Source of the DNA: Trametopsis cervina
Taxonomy: Eukaryota; Basidiomycota; Agaricomycetes; Polyporales; Irpicaceae
Assembly (NCBI GenBank): GCA_022385755.1
Contig: MU278382.1
Location: forward strand, 110,976 to 174,975
DNA length: 64,000 nt
Direction of reading: 5' to 3'
Shown here: one piece after another, positions 30,760 through 42,110 of the stretch
Numbering within the stretch: the first letter of the stretch is position 1
Layout: each line of letters starts with the position of its first letter
Position numbers and translations under genes: made by a program
Notes under the pieces: generated by a model
What the model saw: the letters and a program-made list of their open reading frames with translations, nothing else
What the model was told of the DNA's origin: nothing
The model's database searches: none

Positions 30760-33700
30760 TCACATAGTGCTGCTGTCATCGTCCGAGTCCTCTATCCCTT
30801 CACGAGCATCCACGCTCCCCCTACCAAGAACTTGCGACCCGTCATCATCTGCATACTCGTCCCGCTCCGCGCCACGTCCACGCTCGCTGTGCGCGGTGTC
30901 GAACGTCAGCTCATCGTCGCGCGTCCTGCGCATATCGACCGTGTCTCCTGTGTTAGAGATAGCAGGTTGCATGGTGAAGTCCATTGCTTGCTGGCTATCA
31001 TCAGCAGCGGGAGGGCGGATGTCCGGCAACTCTGCGTGCATGGTTTCAGGCGATGCGCTTTCGGGAGGCAGGTCGACGTCGTTCCGGGTACCGTATGATG
31101 AGGGCTCAGGTGCTGAGGCGACTGCGCGGTATGATACAGCCTGAACATCGTCAGCTCCGGGCTCTGCCATACGATTAGTGCCTTCGAAAATCACGCTGGA
31201 AGTTGCTGCTGCGCCGTGAGTGCTGAATAGATGATTATACATGGGAAGCAGCTCACCTGAGGGGCTCTTTTCATTGCCGTGGTCCGACTGGGTATCTCGC
31301 GACGAGTTGTCCGGGACAATTACTTCTGGAAGCAAGGGAGGAGAGCCATGTTGTATGGTACCCAGATCACGAGAAGAAGGTCCCTGCTCCTCATCACGCG
31401 CTGGAGGAAAGGCTGTCGCATCCGCGCCAGGAGTCGCTTCGTCGATAACGGCTTCCGAGCGACTATCGTCGACAATATCCGGCGGCGTTCGCGAGCGTGT
31501 GGTATGGAGAGTTGATGCATGGTCATTGCTGTCCTTGTTGCGAGTGAAGTTGTTGACAGCAGGAGCCTCTTCAGAGCTTCGGGCAATAGATGAAGGGCGA
31601 GGTAAGGTGGACTGATGGTCGAGAGATGGAGAAGAATCCTCGACAGTACTGAGATACAACCCACGTTAGCGTAAATTTATCATGAGCCTGAACTACATAC
31701 GCATGATCTTCGTGGTCATCGTAAGACACATCTGTGGGCCCGACCCTATTAACTGGTGCTTGCCCTGCGCTAGTATCCTCGTGATGCATCGGAAGCGTAG
31801 GTTGGGCTTCGGCAGAGAAGCTATCAGTCTCGTCCGGACTGTGAGATATCGTGTCAACCTCTGCATCCTCGTTGTGCGCCGTCTGCTTCGAGTCGTCCCA
31901 GTGCAACAGGGCTTTTTCGTTGTCTCCCACAGAGGTTGCAAGAGAACCATCGACAGACTGCGGTACGACTTCTCCAGCCTGTCTCTTATTTTCGGCCAAG
32001 ATCTCTTTAGAACGGCGGACTCGCCAGCCCCCATCTTCTGAGTCGGGATTAATCCGCAGAAGTTCTTTGATGAACTCATCCGGGAAAGGAGAGTCCTCCG
32101 GATTGAACGTCGCGAGCCACGTCATGTATTCCGCATCGTCGTCAGAGTTGTCAATTCCATCGACGGCTTGGATCCATGAAAAACAACCGTTGACAAGGTT
32201 CACGGCAGCATCGGGATCTTCCACCTGAGTCCGCTGCACGAGCTGCGTCAAAGCGTCGAAGACACCGCGCCAGGCTGGGACCAGGTTCGAAGCCCGGACG
32301 TCACGGCGATCGCTGTATAATGATCCACAGAGATGCCAACAGAGGGTCAATGCCTTCTTTCCATCAATCTCGGGCGGGGGGTCGGAAGCGAGGGCTGCAA
32401 TGGCGGTTTTGATGTTTGACAGGCCTGGCCGAGTGAAGAGGTGAGAACGAGCTGATGCAGAATGAACAATCACACACCTTGTGCATCAAGGCCACCCCGA
32501 GGTACAAGATCCCATGATTCGTGAAGTCGGTGGTTGAAGCACGAGATCTAAAAATTTCGCAATGCCTCGCTCGACTTCAGTGCCATACCTCTAATATCAG
32601 GGAAGTCGCCCATGTCACCCAGGACGACCATGAATTTGACGATGAACAAGACGGCATCGCCCCACGCCGTTTCGCGAGAACGAACATCTGATGACCCGGC
32701 AGTCGGGGTGGCGATATCTGACTTGAGCCGTTGGGTCAGCCAAGCAATGGTGGGACCGAGTGACTCGGGGTTCAACACATTGCTCCATTGCGTGGGTCGT
32801 CCTGCTTCAAACGAGTCGGGGACGTGTAATTCGTCGAAGTATACCCCAAGGAACTGCTGCAGTCGCGATACGGATGTGCTGAGATTGAAGTCGGGTCGGT
32901 CGAGACGTTGACAGATCAAGGCGAGTAGTGATCGCAGTGCCTGTACAGACTTGGAAGGTTCGCAGATTTCGGCAAGTCGTCTAGAATCCCTGCCATCAAG
33001 GCCTTCGAGCCAGCGAGGCAGCTTAGTCGGAGGTTGCAGGAGTGAGACAAAGAGTCGAAGGAATATAGCCCACCGCGCCGGCTGAATATGATCATCTTCA
33101 GGATTAATCAGGGAATAAGATGACCTTGTTTGAGTATCAATGTAGTCGAGAACGTTGTGTACTGCCGCCAATGCGCGTGGTGTCAGGTCCTTCAGATCGA
33201 CAAATCCAGGGCCGTTCGCAAACGGATCGTCCATCGGCATCCGATTCCGTATCAGCTGCTGAGTAAAGACGATAGCTTGCTGCCATGGGATTTTGCTCTG
33301 GTGGACTGCGTGCGATATGGCCGCATCCGCAACTTCGTCGTTGCCATGTAATTTGTCCGCGCGGAGTAAGATCTGGAGATCTTTGGTATTGGTTTCCATC
33401 GCAGCTGCCTCGTCATGCTGAACCTTCATACTGCCCAGGGTTTCCTTTGCCCGTTCATGAACTGTCGGCCATTTGCTGAATGGGTGTAATACTTTGATCG
33501 AGAGGGGTAACAAGCCGGCTAGAGTCCATTCACCTGGGTGCGTACAGGTGGCCACGAGTGGCTGTAGTAGATTGATTGCGAGTAGTAACAAGCCGGAAAG
33601 AGCCAATTCACCTAGGTGCACACAGGCAGCTGCGAGTGGCTGTAATAGGTTGATTGCGAGCAATAACAAGCCGGCTAGAGCCAGTTTGCCAGGGTGTGCA

Positions 33701-34676
33701 TAGGTGGCTGTCAGTGGCTATATCAGCTTGGTTCAGAGCAGGGACAAACTGTCTTCACCTATAGCTACATATATTTCCAGTGTCATGATCAACATGCGCC
33801 GCAAATAGCCCCGCAAGGCAGATATAAGACGGTCGAGTGCGGGAGTCTTGTACGGACATCGCACCGAAAAGATAGGAGAGATGGTGGCGGCCACAAAGAA
33901 GAATGCCCACGCGGATACGAGGGGAAGGGTTGTATTCTTCACACTTGAGTGCACGTCCGCCGTGAAGTAGCAGAGACCGACAAAGAACAGGGCGAGGGAC
34001 ATCTGCAAAAGGAAGGGCAGAGCGGATGCTATCTCAAGAACGTACCAGTCTTCGAGAGCGGCCCTTCGGAAATTACGGATGCGCATCTTATACATAGCGA
34101 ATGAGGTCTTCGAAGTGGTGTATTGGCGGAGCCACTGCTTGACGAGGAGTGCACCGGAGGCGGTCGACAGGCTGGCGATCAAACTGCCGGTCCAGAGGAT
34201 GTTGACAACGATTGCATTATGAGTCGGTTCGAACGCCGGAAGGGATGTGGGAGCGGGTGTTGTGCTGTTGATGAAGCTGCCTGTGATGGTGTAACTTGCC
34301 GCCTGAATCGACATGCCCATCATGACGAACACCATGGAATCTGCCGGGTTGGCGCTCAATGAGGAATAGGACATTGCGACGAAACTGGCCAACACGGCGG
34401 AGAAAAGACCGATCTGGAAAAGATGTAGTGAGGACACGGATGGCGCACGAGGACAAGTGGGCTTACAAAGACAAGGAGTGCGTCCATGTCCTCCTTGTAC
34501 CCTTGAATCTCCTCTCTATCAAATTCCTCCACACCACTCATAACGCCTGCCCACCCAAAGGTCGGGGCGGGGCGAGAGACGATGGGATCGCCTTCCTTGC
34601 GCGAGACGACATGAATGGGGTTGTCTTCGGTGCCTAGTGGCGTTTGCGGCGCACCACTCGCAGACTGATCTGACAT
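30760..34676 (-). pseudogene. DUF6535 membrane protein, array copy 2, one nonsense codon
   Basis: Exons 34467-34676, 33759-34413, 32478-33707, 31701-32424 and 30760-31648 join in phase (1236 codons). Exon 1 and the first part of exon 2 match copies 1 and 3, with the four hydrophobic segments of DUF6535 and the motif FINSTTPAPTSLP. Two oddities stand out. First, a TAG at 32548-32550 replaces the Trp of the conserved FWISCFN string found in copies 1 and 3, cutting the protein about two-thirds along although the later exons remain open. Second, the middle of the protein has been replaced by three 26-residue repeats (78-nt units), and an extra 51-nt intron must be removed there. The C-terminal exons are Ser/Asp-rich and disordered, as in the other copies. 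Either a pseudogene or a truncated but expressed protein. Confidence 0.8.
33516..33749 (-). repeat. Three 78-bp tandem repeats inside DUF6535 copy 2
   Basis: Units at 33516-33593, 33594-33671 and 33672-33749 encode variants of LAGLLLLAINLLQPL followed by a Cys-containing turn. The third unit is degenerate on its gene-upstream side and contains two stops, which fall in a predicted intron (33708-33758). Copies 1, 3 and 4 lack these repeats. Confidence 0.8.
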
Positions 34677-35000
34677 GGGGGATGTTGGTCTAGGAGCGGC
34701 AGAGTGGGGCTGTGGCGGTGGGGGAGAAAAGAAGGGAGAGAGGGAAGAGGGAAGAGGCCGGCAGATATAGCTTGTGTGTACGACGAAGGAGCGCTGACAT
34801 GAGGTGAGTGCGTGCATCTCATATGGAAATGGTGACTGACTGCTGCTTGCAGACGTCCACTTCATTCGTGCTTCTCTACCTGCATCTTCCATGCCATTTT
34901 GACGTCGGAGTGGATGCGCGACCGTCCTTCTTCGTTGCTCATCGCACACACATCCGCCATGTTGCAGACCCTGTACGAGCATATCAGCAAGCTCACCTGC
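34677..35000 (-). promoter_or_regulatory. 5' flank of DUF6535 copy 2
   Basis: The flank matches those of copies 1 and 3: a C/T tract before the ATG (about 34700-34760) and the site TTGACGTCGG at 34899-34908, about 225 nt upstream. The CCAAT box present in copies 1 and 3 is lost here (TGCTTGCAG in place of TATTGGCAG). An open frame runs upstream of the ATG but is not conserved. Confidence 0.42.
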
Positions 35001-36825
35001 CCTTACAAATGATCCAGAGCTCACATATCGAGAGATTCCGTTACGACGATGTTCATGAAAACCGCATACAGCACAGTTGCACAGGGCGGACTTCAAGAGA
35101 CAGTGGTGGCTGCGCCACAACGCGGGCGCTTGCTGTTGCGGCTCAGTGGTGCTGTCGGACCGAACGGCTTCAATATGCACGCCTGACGCTTGACGTCGGG
35201 CGATCACCACCAGCCCTGCACTTCCAGGCTGCCCCGACAGCCCACCCCAAGTACCTCTCATATTTGCCCCTCAGCAATCCGTATGCGGTTATGCAAACTT
35301 ACCTCCTCGTAGGCCACTTTAGCAAATGGGGCTGGGGGTCCGGGAGTGGGTTCTTGGTCGAAAAGGTCATCGAGTGAGTGCTTCTGTTTAGGTTGTCTAA
35401 TGTTTCTGATCTTACTTGATGCACATCAGCTTGGTCTATCTACATACAATTGTAATCCGTGGCCTCTGGTCACGTCTTTTGGTCGCTGCGTGGGTACGAA
35501 AGCGTTTCGTGCGATATCATGGTAAAGTTAGGTCTGTGCTCGCGTCGTTCAGGCTGCGAGGCAATAGTGCGTGTATTATCTGTTCTTCTAGCTAACGTTT
35601 GAGCAATGTGATTTGTTTTCACAGTGCGAGGAAACTTTTTTATCGCCTGATGCGTGCCCCTTTGCGCTCCGACTGCAGCGTCCCCTCAGGCATGTATCTG
35701 TATGGTCAAGGAGCTTATCGCTGCCCTCCGCGTTTCTGCCCTGCCGCTCATTCCCTCACGCAAGCTGCCCGCTTCCGTCCTGAATATATACCGACTTTGG
35801 GCACGTTACATGGTACCATTCCATCTGCATTCTGGCTATAGGCCAGGACCCGCCTCCGAAAGACTAATTACCCCATCGGCACCACCGTCCAGACCCGGCT
35901 CTTGAGCATCTCATGGCATCGCTTTTGATAACGCTGCAATGTCGAGATGCAGTGCTGCACGTGTTCTGTCGCAGCTTTACTCGTCGCTCTAACCGCTCGC
36001 CTCGCTGCTCAAACCGCCATGCTACGCTGGCTACACGGCCTCGGCTCTCTGGAAGAACCAAACTGCCTCAACCCCACTCGAATATGTTCTGTCTCCAGCA
36101 TGCATGCTACGAGCTCTGCCGGGAATACTACATCCGGCAACACTCTGCACACAGCCCGCAATGCCGCTCGCTCACCTCACTGTCCAACTTGTTTGTGGCC
36201 GCGTTATGCAACACACCATCGCCCGGCTTGCACCCAAATCAACATGTGGCTCTTGCCCGCCCGTCAGGATGAAAGACATTGCACGTAGGGTCTCCGGGTG
36301 CCCCTCGTGGGGACGCTCTTCTTGAGCGGCACTCTAAGGACGCCGGATACACAAGACAAGGTAGCAAACAACGGATATGGACGCGGAGTAACGGTGGGTT
36401 CGATCGTGCTTACCGCTCAATGACAGATATCTCGCAGGAGTTGAATCGGAGACCTCTATTTTGTCTGATCCCAACCGCAAACCCTCGCCGTACATCGGGA
36501 ACACCGCCGTAGAAGCTTATAAAATTGAGTCGGCTGATTCATGTCTCGTATGCGGCACTTCCAGAGTGGGTGCTGTGCGCGATGATCAACGTCTTCATCC
36601 AGAACGACAACGCGCTCCTTGCGGCGCCGCTTTACACTTCCCTCTTAACTATACCAGGGCCGGACAGGCTGTGCGACGCGAAATGTCTCAGAGGAGAAGG
36701 GAGGCCGTGTACGGTACGCAAGTCAATTACGTCCCGTAGTCAAATGTCGTTGACGTGCTAACATACAGGCGGCATTCCGATACTTTAAACACATAATTGT
36801 CACATTCCGTCTCCTTCTAGATCGA
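35001..36825. other. Intergenic, nothing recognised
   Basis: Only short frames on both strands. I see no repeat family, RNA gene or conserved protein motif in this interval. Confidence 0.35.
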
Positions 36826-37486
36826 CTACAAATAGTGAACGCGCGGTAGATGCCGCCTTCGTTCACACCAAGCGCGCTCTCTTTGGCGGGTGTCATCTTG
36901 TAGCTGGAACAGCGTCTGGAACCGGTCTTCAAAAGGGTTAAGCACGTCTGACCCTGCGCTCATGCGGAAAGCACGCCAAATATGTCTCTCTGCGGCTAGA
37001 GGAAACCTGCTGCGGTATGTTCGGCCCTCCTCTTCGTGCTCAAGCTCACAAAATAGAACTAGGATGAGTCCTTACGCAGGACGCCGTTGAAGCTGGTCCC
37101 CAGCTCGTTTATTCGTCAGATGAATAGGTCTGCAAGATGCCGCTCCAAAGATGATAATTTCCGGATCCGAGATATCGAAAGGAGTTCTTCCTCCGTATCG
37201 ACCTGGAGTCGCCTGTCCCTGCGAAACGGGCTGTCAAGATCTGCTAAGGCGGGGTTCAAGAGGATGCCATTGACTACTCGCATAGAATACGTCCCTCTGC
37301 GTAGCACGTCGCCAAACAAAGTATCATCAATCTCGTCACATCCCTGGTGCCTCAATTGGTGAAGACCTTACCATGCCGCGCCTGGTTGACCGATTCCTCT
37401 GGTCTCTCACCGCCACCATGCTCCGCAGGCCCTTTTGTTCCTTGTTGATGTTGTCCCCCGAGGGACTCATAGATGCATGTTCTCAT
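36826..37486 (-). CDS. Hypothetical protein or gene fragment with introns
   Basis: On the minus strand, protein-like segments follow one another: MRTCIYESLGGQHQQGTKGP, then after a short intron GCDEIDDTLFGDVLRRGTYS with LQVDTEEELLSISRIR, then EHEEEGRTYRSRF and WRAFRMSAGSDVLNPFEDRF, ending RVHYL at 36826. Plausible GTAAGG donors lie near 37370 and 37080, but the junction around 37110-37130 needs a frame change, so it may be broken. I do not recognise the family. The charged, balanced composition is unlike the shadow frames around it. Confidence 0.35.
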
Positions 37487-37940
37487 ACGTGGATTCACAT
37501 CCGGGACATTAACTAGCAATAAATTTGTACTAACCGCATATCAATTGTTCAGTCACTGACACCACATCGTAGTTATTAAACCGTAACTATTAGTAATGGT
37601 GCATGACTTGAGAGCGTGCTATACTCCTCCGCCGCTCTGGGACTTCTATTCCCACATGAGCAACACTATCTCATGCTCGAAGTTGCAACCAATCATGCCC
37701 TAGATACCGTTGAAATCCGGCGTCCTCCTCGTCACCCACACACACGAGTTCTACGCATGACCCTGCGGCACTTTTCGTGTCTCAGGCGTTCCTCTGGATC
37801 CAGCTTGTACATATCGCCAACAAGAGAATCCCACCTTGCGCTGAAAACACGCGAACACGGTTAGCATACGGACTCCAATCAATAGACGTGAGACTGAACT
37901 ACCCCGCTACACCCCGTCCGCGCCCGTACGGTGCATCTTA
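37487..37940. other. Intergenic, nothing recognised
   Basis: No frame or repeat that I can support. Confidence 0.3.
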
Positions 37941-38065
37941 ATTTTTGTCTTCGATCCCACGCCGACGCTGGCGTTGACTTGTGGCCCGTCTTCTCTCCTG
38001 ATCATCAAACACGCGGCTCGCTACATTGCAGAGTCCTGTACAGGTATATCAGGACGTGCGCGGGT
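37941..38065. repeat. Distal promoter-type repeat, unit 2
   Basis: A diverged copy of the block found upstream of each DUF6535 gene and at 5346-5465 and 50790-50910. The palindrome core is destroyed here (CCGACGCTGG). Confidence 0.45.
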
Positions 38066-38460
38066 AAGTATAGGCAGGACAGGTTCTTACCTATCGTTTG
38101 GACTCGCTACAGTCATGTCGATGCATGCCCGCACTAGAAGCTGACGGATCCGGTGCCTTGCGTACAGAAGTCTTCTTTTGAGACATCTATACCCCTCGGA
38201 GTGCCCTGCGGCCTCTAGTCGTCCGAATATTCGTTGCCAGGTATGTTCCAGGTCTACGTCCTCTTGTCGTTGCTGATACTTGTGGAGATTTAAGATTAGA
38301 TGCGGAAAGTTGAGGGCTTCGATGAGAAGTTGGTGCGCTCGAGCGTTGTACCGATGAATAAAATAGCCTAGCAGTCGGAACCAGCCTGGCGAATTCCGGT
38401 CTGGTGCTCGCCAAATGATCGGCCGTGCTGTTGCTGCAGCAGGCGGAGAAGTTAGCGAGG
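38005..38460 (-). pseudogene. Gene fragment, two exons, unknown family
   Basis: A long minus-strand frame without an ATG reads WFRLLGYFIHRYNARAHQLL, then ALNFPHLILNLHKYQQRQ, LEHTWQRIFGRLEAAG and RIRQLLVRACIDM to a GTAAGA donor at about 38090, then from 38035 the short end LQCSEPRV and a stop at 38005. The blocks at 5346-5562 and 50790-51010 hold the matching end (ASIDV.., NR, intron, then GEPRVG), so three copies share a splice structure. The 5' end is missing or in unrecognised exons. I do not recognise the family. Confidence 0.35.
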
Positions 38461-40024
38461 TTCATCGGCCATTGTATCTCGAATAAGAGAGGATAACTAG
38501 AGAGAGTCTCGCGCATTGACGGTGCCAGCAATTATACAGGGTGTCCGAGCGTTCTGGCGATGAGGGACTTTCAGCCGACAGAAAACTTGGCTTGAGTGGT
38601 CGGGAACCCATGATTGCTACGGCTTTCTAATAGATGGTTGTAATAAATAGAGTCAAGATTTTAGAACCCGAGCCAGTGTAATGCTTACCGGCTCGCCCAC
38701 TAGTGTTCAATTAAGATAACTCGGCTCGCGTTCTTCTGGTCTCAGCTCTAGGCTGCCTGCGTGAGATCTTGCCTCACGCCTGACCATAGAGCTGTCATAT
38801 ATCCTTGCCTCCTGGCGTCGCTCAAGACCCCTTGCCCGCCCTCCACCGTCGCGCTTGCCGGTTGCCCAGAGAGTTGCATCCTAGCCAGAACTTGCGGCAG
38901 GCGGCGTTCTTCAGGCGTTTGCGATGCCTGCGACCCGTGCGGTGTACAACCCACCTAGCCCATCGGCCTCCCTCACCGCACGCCATTGCTATACCCTACG
39001 GCAGGTACTCCCTGACTCATCACGTCCTCCGCGAGAAAAACGCACTGCATGCAGCATCCACGGATTAAGGAGCCGCTCGTGAATCCTTTCTGCGCCTGGC
39101 CGTCCTACCTCTTCACAAGGGCCAGTATCAATCGCGTGAAGTGCGGGTCCTACGTACAGAACTGCGGGCAACGGAAATGAAGCTGTATGTTACCGTGGTG
39201 CAGCTACTGCCCAAACACGGACGCGACTGCACGTAAGATGACGACGTATGTGGCGTCGTCACCGTCGCATATAGTCGCGTTTGTGTGATGTGTGGACAAC
39301 TCATCACGCACACGCAGCTGCTGGTCGTTGGCCATACACTTCCGTATAAGTGCGAGCAGTGGGCAGGGAGGATTCGAACACGAACGCATTCCTCGAATCT
39401 GTACTCATAGTATGCATCTTCATCGACGATATCTGCATCGACCTTGAAGATCTTCCGGACGAGGCGAGATAACCGGTTTCGGAGAAGGCCTCAGGTGGAT
39501 GCGTAGGAACGGGTGTTGGTTGTTGAGGTCGACATATTCAAGGGGGTGACAGGCCGAGCATGCGACCGCCCTATATCATGCGCGCACAATGGGTCGGCGG
39601 CACGACAACGCACGTCGAGCGGACATGGAGGGCAGGCATCGCTTGACAATCATGGCAAGTTGGAGCGTGGGTGGGGGACTCCATTACCGCAGCTCAGAGT
39701 GCGCCGCATGTCAAACTCGTGCTGCGTGAATCTCGGCTGGTCCTCCGGTTATGTAAAATTGAGGCTTTTGTATACTATGACTCGACCGTCGGTCCATTCT
39801 CGTCGCTGGACGCCGTGCGGATGGCAGATAATCTATAAGTGCGACGGACGTCAGCGTACTGGTCAAACAGCATAAAATACAAACCATGACAGTCGGTCGC
39901 TCATCGCTGAGAGAGCGGGTGTAGGTACGAGTACGTTGTGTCCCTCGGTATGCGCCGTGACGAGACTGTACAGGGTGAAATCAGTCGGACGTGTTAGTAA
40001 CAGTTTTTGAGCGACATATGCGCC
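38461..40024. other. Intergenic, nothing recognised
   Basis: Short frames only; no conserved motif or repeat identified. Confidence 0.3.
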
Positions 40025-40285
40025 GTACACATCCTATACTGTAGAGAAACTACCTAAAGTTCATGTCACAGTCACAAGCCCCTTGAACTTGGTCGATTTG
40101 AACTTGTGTAACACGTCACAGGCAGGCAAAACCCAGCGCTTGAAGGGCGCCTTTCAAAATTTGCGCGCTAACGCGATAAAATTACCATATTAGGGCACAT
40201 GAACTTCCAGATGTTTGATGAACTTGCGTCACATGTCACAGCCCATGAACGTTAGGTCGTTTCTCTACAGTATATCTATGTGTAC
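40025..40285. mobile_element. MITE-like element with long terminal inverted repeats
   Basis: The strings TACTGTAGAGAAACTACC (from 40037) and GGTCGTTTCTCTACAGTA (to 40272) are inverted copies with one mismatch, and weaker pairing extends to about 40 bp on each side (40025-40065 with 40244-40285). If the outer TA at 40037-40038 and 40271-40272 is the target duplication, the element is 232 bp (40039-40270), as for non-autonomous Tc1/mariner-type elements. There is no coding capacity. Three related GTCACAG strings lie inside. Confidence 0.5.
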
Positions 40286-40679
40286 TCACCTTCTGTGCAC
40301 GAAAAAGCGAGGGCACGAGCAGGCCTCGCAACGTCTGCAACTTGTCATTCGCAGCCACCTTATCGACAACGTACGTATCTGCCACCTAAGCAGGTCAGTA
40401 ACAACGTGCGAACGAGTGGTCCAGCTGGTCAACTTGATCGTATTCAGCGGGGCTACACAGGTGCTGGGACCGGTCGTCGAAAAGTATCAGGCAAATTCCA
40501 GCTGCGTTCAGCGTGTCAAGACCCTCGATTGAGGTCAGCTCACCTGCCATTCGTCCGCCTATATTGCGCAGCTAACGATTAGGACAGACTAGGTAAAGCG
40601 CCATGAAGACCAGCATGGTGTTGTGCGGAGCGGAGGTTCGATACGTTCGTCGGTGGGTAGGTGGACTGTGCACTAACAT
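40286..40679. other. Intergenic, nothing recognised
   Basis: No supported feature; two overlapping plus-strand frames of about 100 codons have no recognisable content. Confidence 0.3.
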
Positions 40680-42110
40680 GGGATGTCGTGGTGGACGGCG
40701 TGGTGGAGAGGAGAGGGGAAGACATCCGGCGTTGTTAGATGGGAATCATCCAGTGTGTAGGCCTCATTAAACGGGTAGGGCGTAAGGGTTGTAATGGTAG
40801 GGGGAAGCACGACATTGGGGGACGTGAGATCGGCTGGACGTTGAAGGCACGAGGTGAGTCCGTAGTGGTGCGGCAGCAGTGCAGACGCATCACACAGAAA
40901 CGTAGAACTCACCGACGTCGGAATCGCTCATCCTCATCCTCCTCTCACTTGTTCAGCGCTCCATCCTCCCCTTGGTACAACCATCGCGGTCAAATGTGGA
41001 TGTGTCCGTAACTATGCGCCGTCAGATACAGTATGAGAACGCTGGAATAGAGATCTCACCTCGGCCATTCTTTCGCTACAGCCTCGGGGTGACTGAGGAT
41101 CTAGGCGGAGTGCTCGACGTGCTGTGAGGTTGTTACATGGTGAGTGAGGCGTGCACAATTTGGTGGCGGCCGATCTGACCCGAAGTGCGCACGCCACAAC
41201 GCCCGCGCTTCCATTGCGCCGACGACCAGCCAAGCACCTCGTCATCATCACTGTATTGTACCACTCGATCGACGCCCAATCACAAGCCTATCTCAACATC
41301 TCGGCCCGACTTCTCACACTCGAGACCCATGCCGCGTGCACTCATCCAGCTTCAACCTGGTGCCGTGGGCCGCTTCCATCACCTTCACCTCGCGTCACAC
41401 CCCTCGATCCTCACCTCGCGCCCCAGCATTCCTTCCCCTTCTCCGCCACCTCTTCGACGACACGCATAGGAGCCCTCCACCGTCCACCTTCCACAAGCCT
41501 CAGCCCCGACCCTGTGGCTGCGTCCTCCGGGAGTCTCGTCAACAACCCGCAACTATCCGTTGATCACAAGTCAATACCGTGTCAAGATCGCAATTAATCT
41601 ACGTCGATCGGCCGCGACGGAGAGGATGCATCTGCTGGTTCCGTGGCTGGGGTGTATGGCCACCGTTAGTGCGTCTTCGATCTACTTTGAGGTTGTAGTC
41701 ACTTATCGTGCAGGGGCGCATCCTACTTCACAATTCTCTTCGGGCTGTTCACCGTCAACCTCCGATTTGCATCTGGGTCTGTCAATCCACGCCGCGAACG
41801 CCACCCTTCTCACAGTTACCCACACAACTCGATCGGCACAGAAGGCTGCCCACGCCAAGTTATGCGTTCCCCTAAGAAGCACAGCTCCTCCAGTCCCGCC
41901 CTCGTTCCACCCAAACGCCACTCATACGAGCGCGATCTGTCCCACCAGCCTCACCCTCCTCCTCGCAGCCGCCGCCGAGAAAACTCTTGCCAAAGAGTGA
42001 CACCACCTGTACCTCGTCGTCATCGCCACTCCTCTAGATCCTCTTGTTGCAGCCCACCCGGAGTCCTCACACGTAACTCCCTGAGCCGGCAACTGCTTCT
42101 ATCTTGACAG
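40680..42110. repeat. Intergenic repeat, uninterrupted copy 2
   Basis: A diverged copy of the repeat split by the Helentron. The string ACATGGTGAGTGAGGCGTGC near 41135 and the following GATCTGACCCGAAGTG match 26876 and 52461 onward, and the preceding GACTGAGGATC / GTGCTCGACGTGCT matches 6763-6790. No insertion is present at the equivalent position. Confidence 0.55.

Noticed and set aside
34677..35261. Open frame continuing upstream of the MSDQ start of DUF6535 copy 2 (to 35261)
   Set aside because: The corresponding upstream regions of copies 1 and 3 are not open over the same length and contain the C/T tract and palindrome expected of a promoter.
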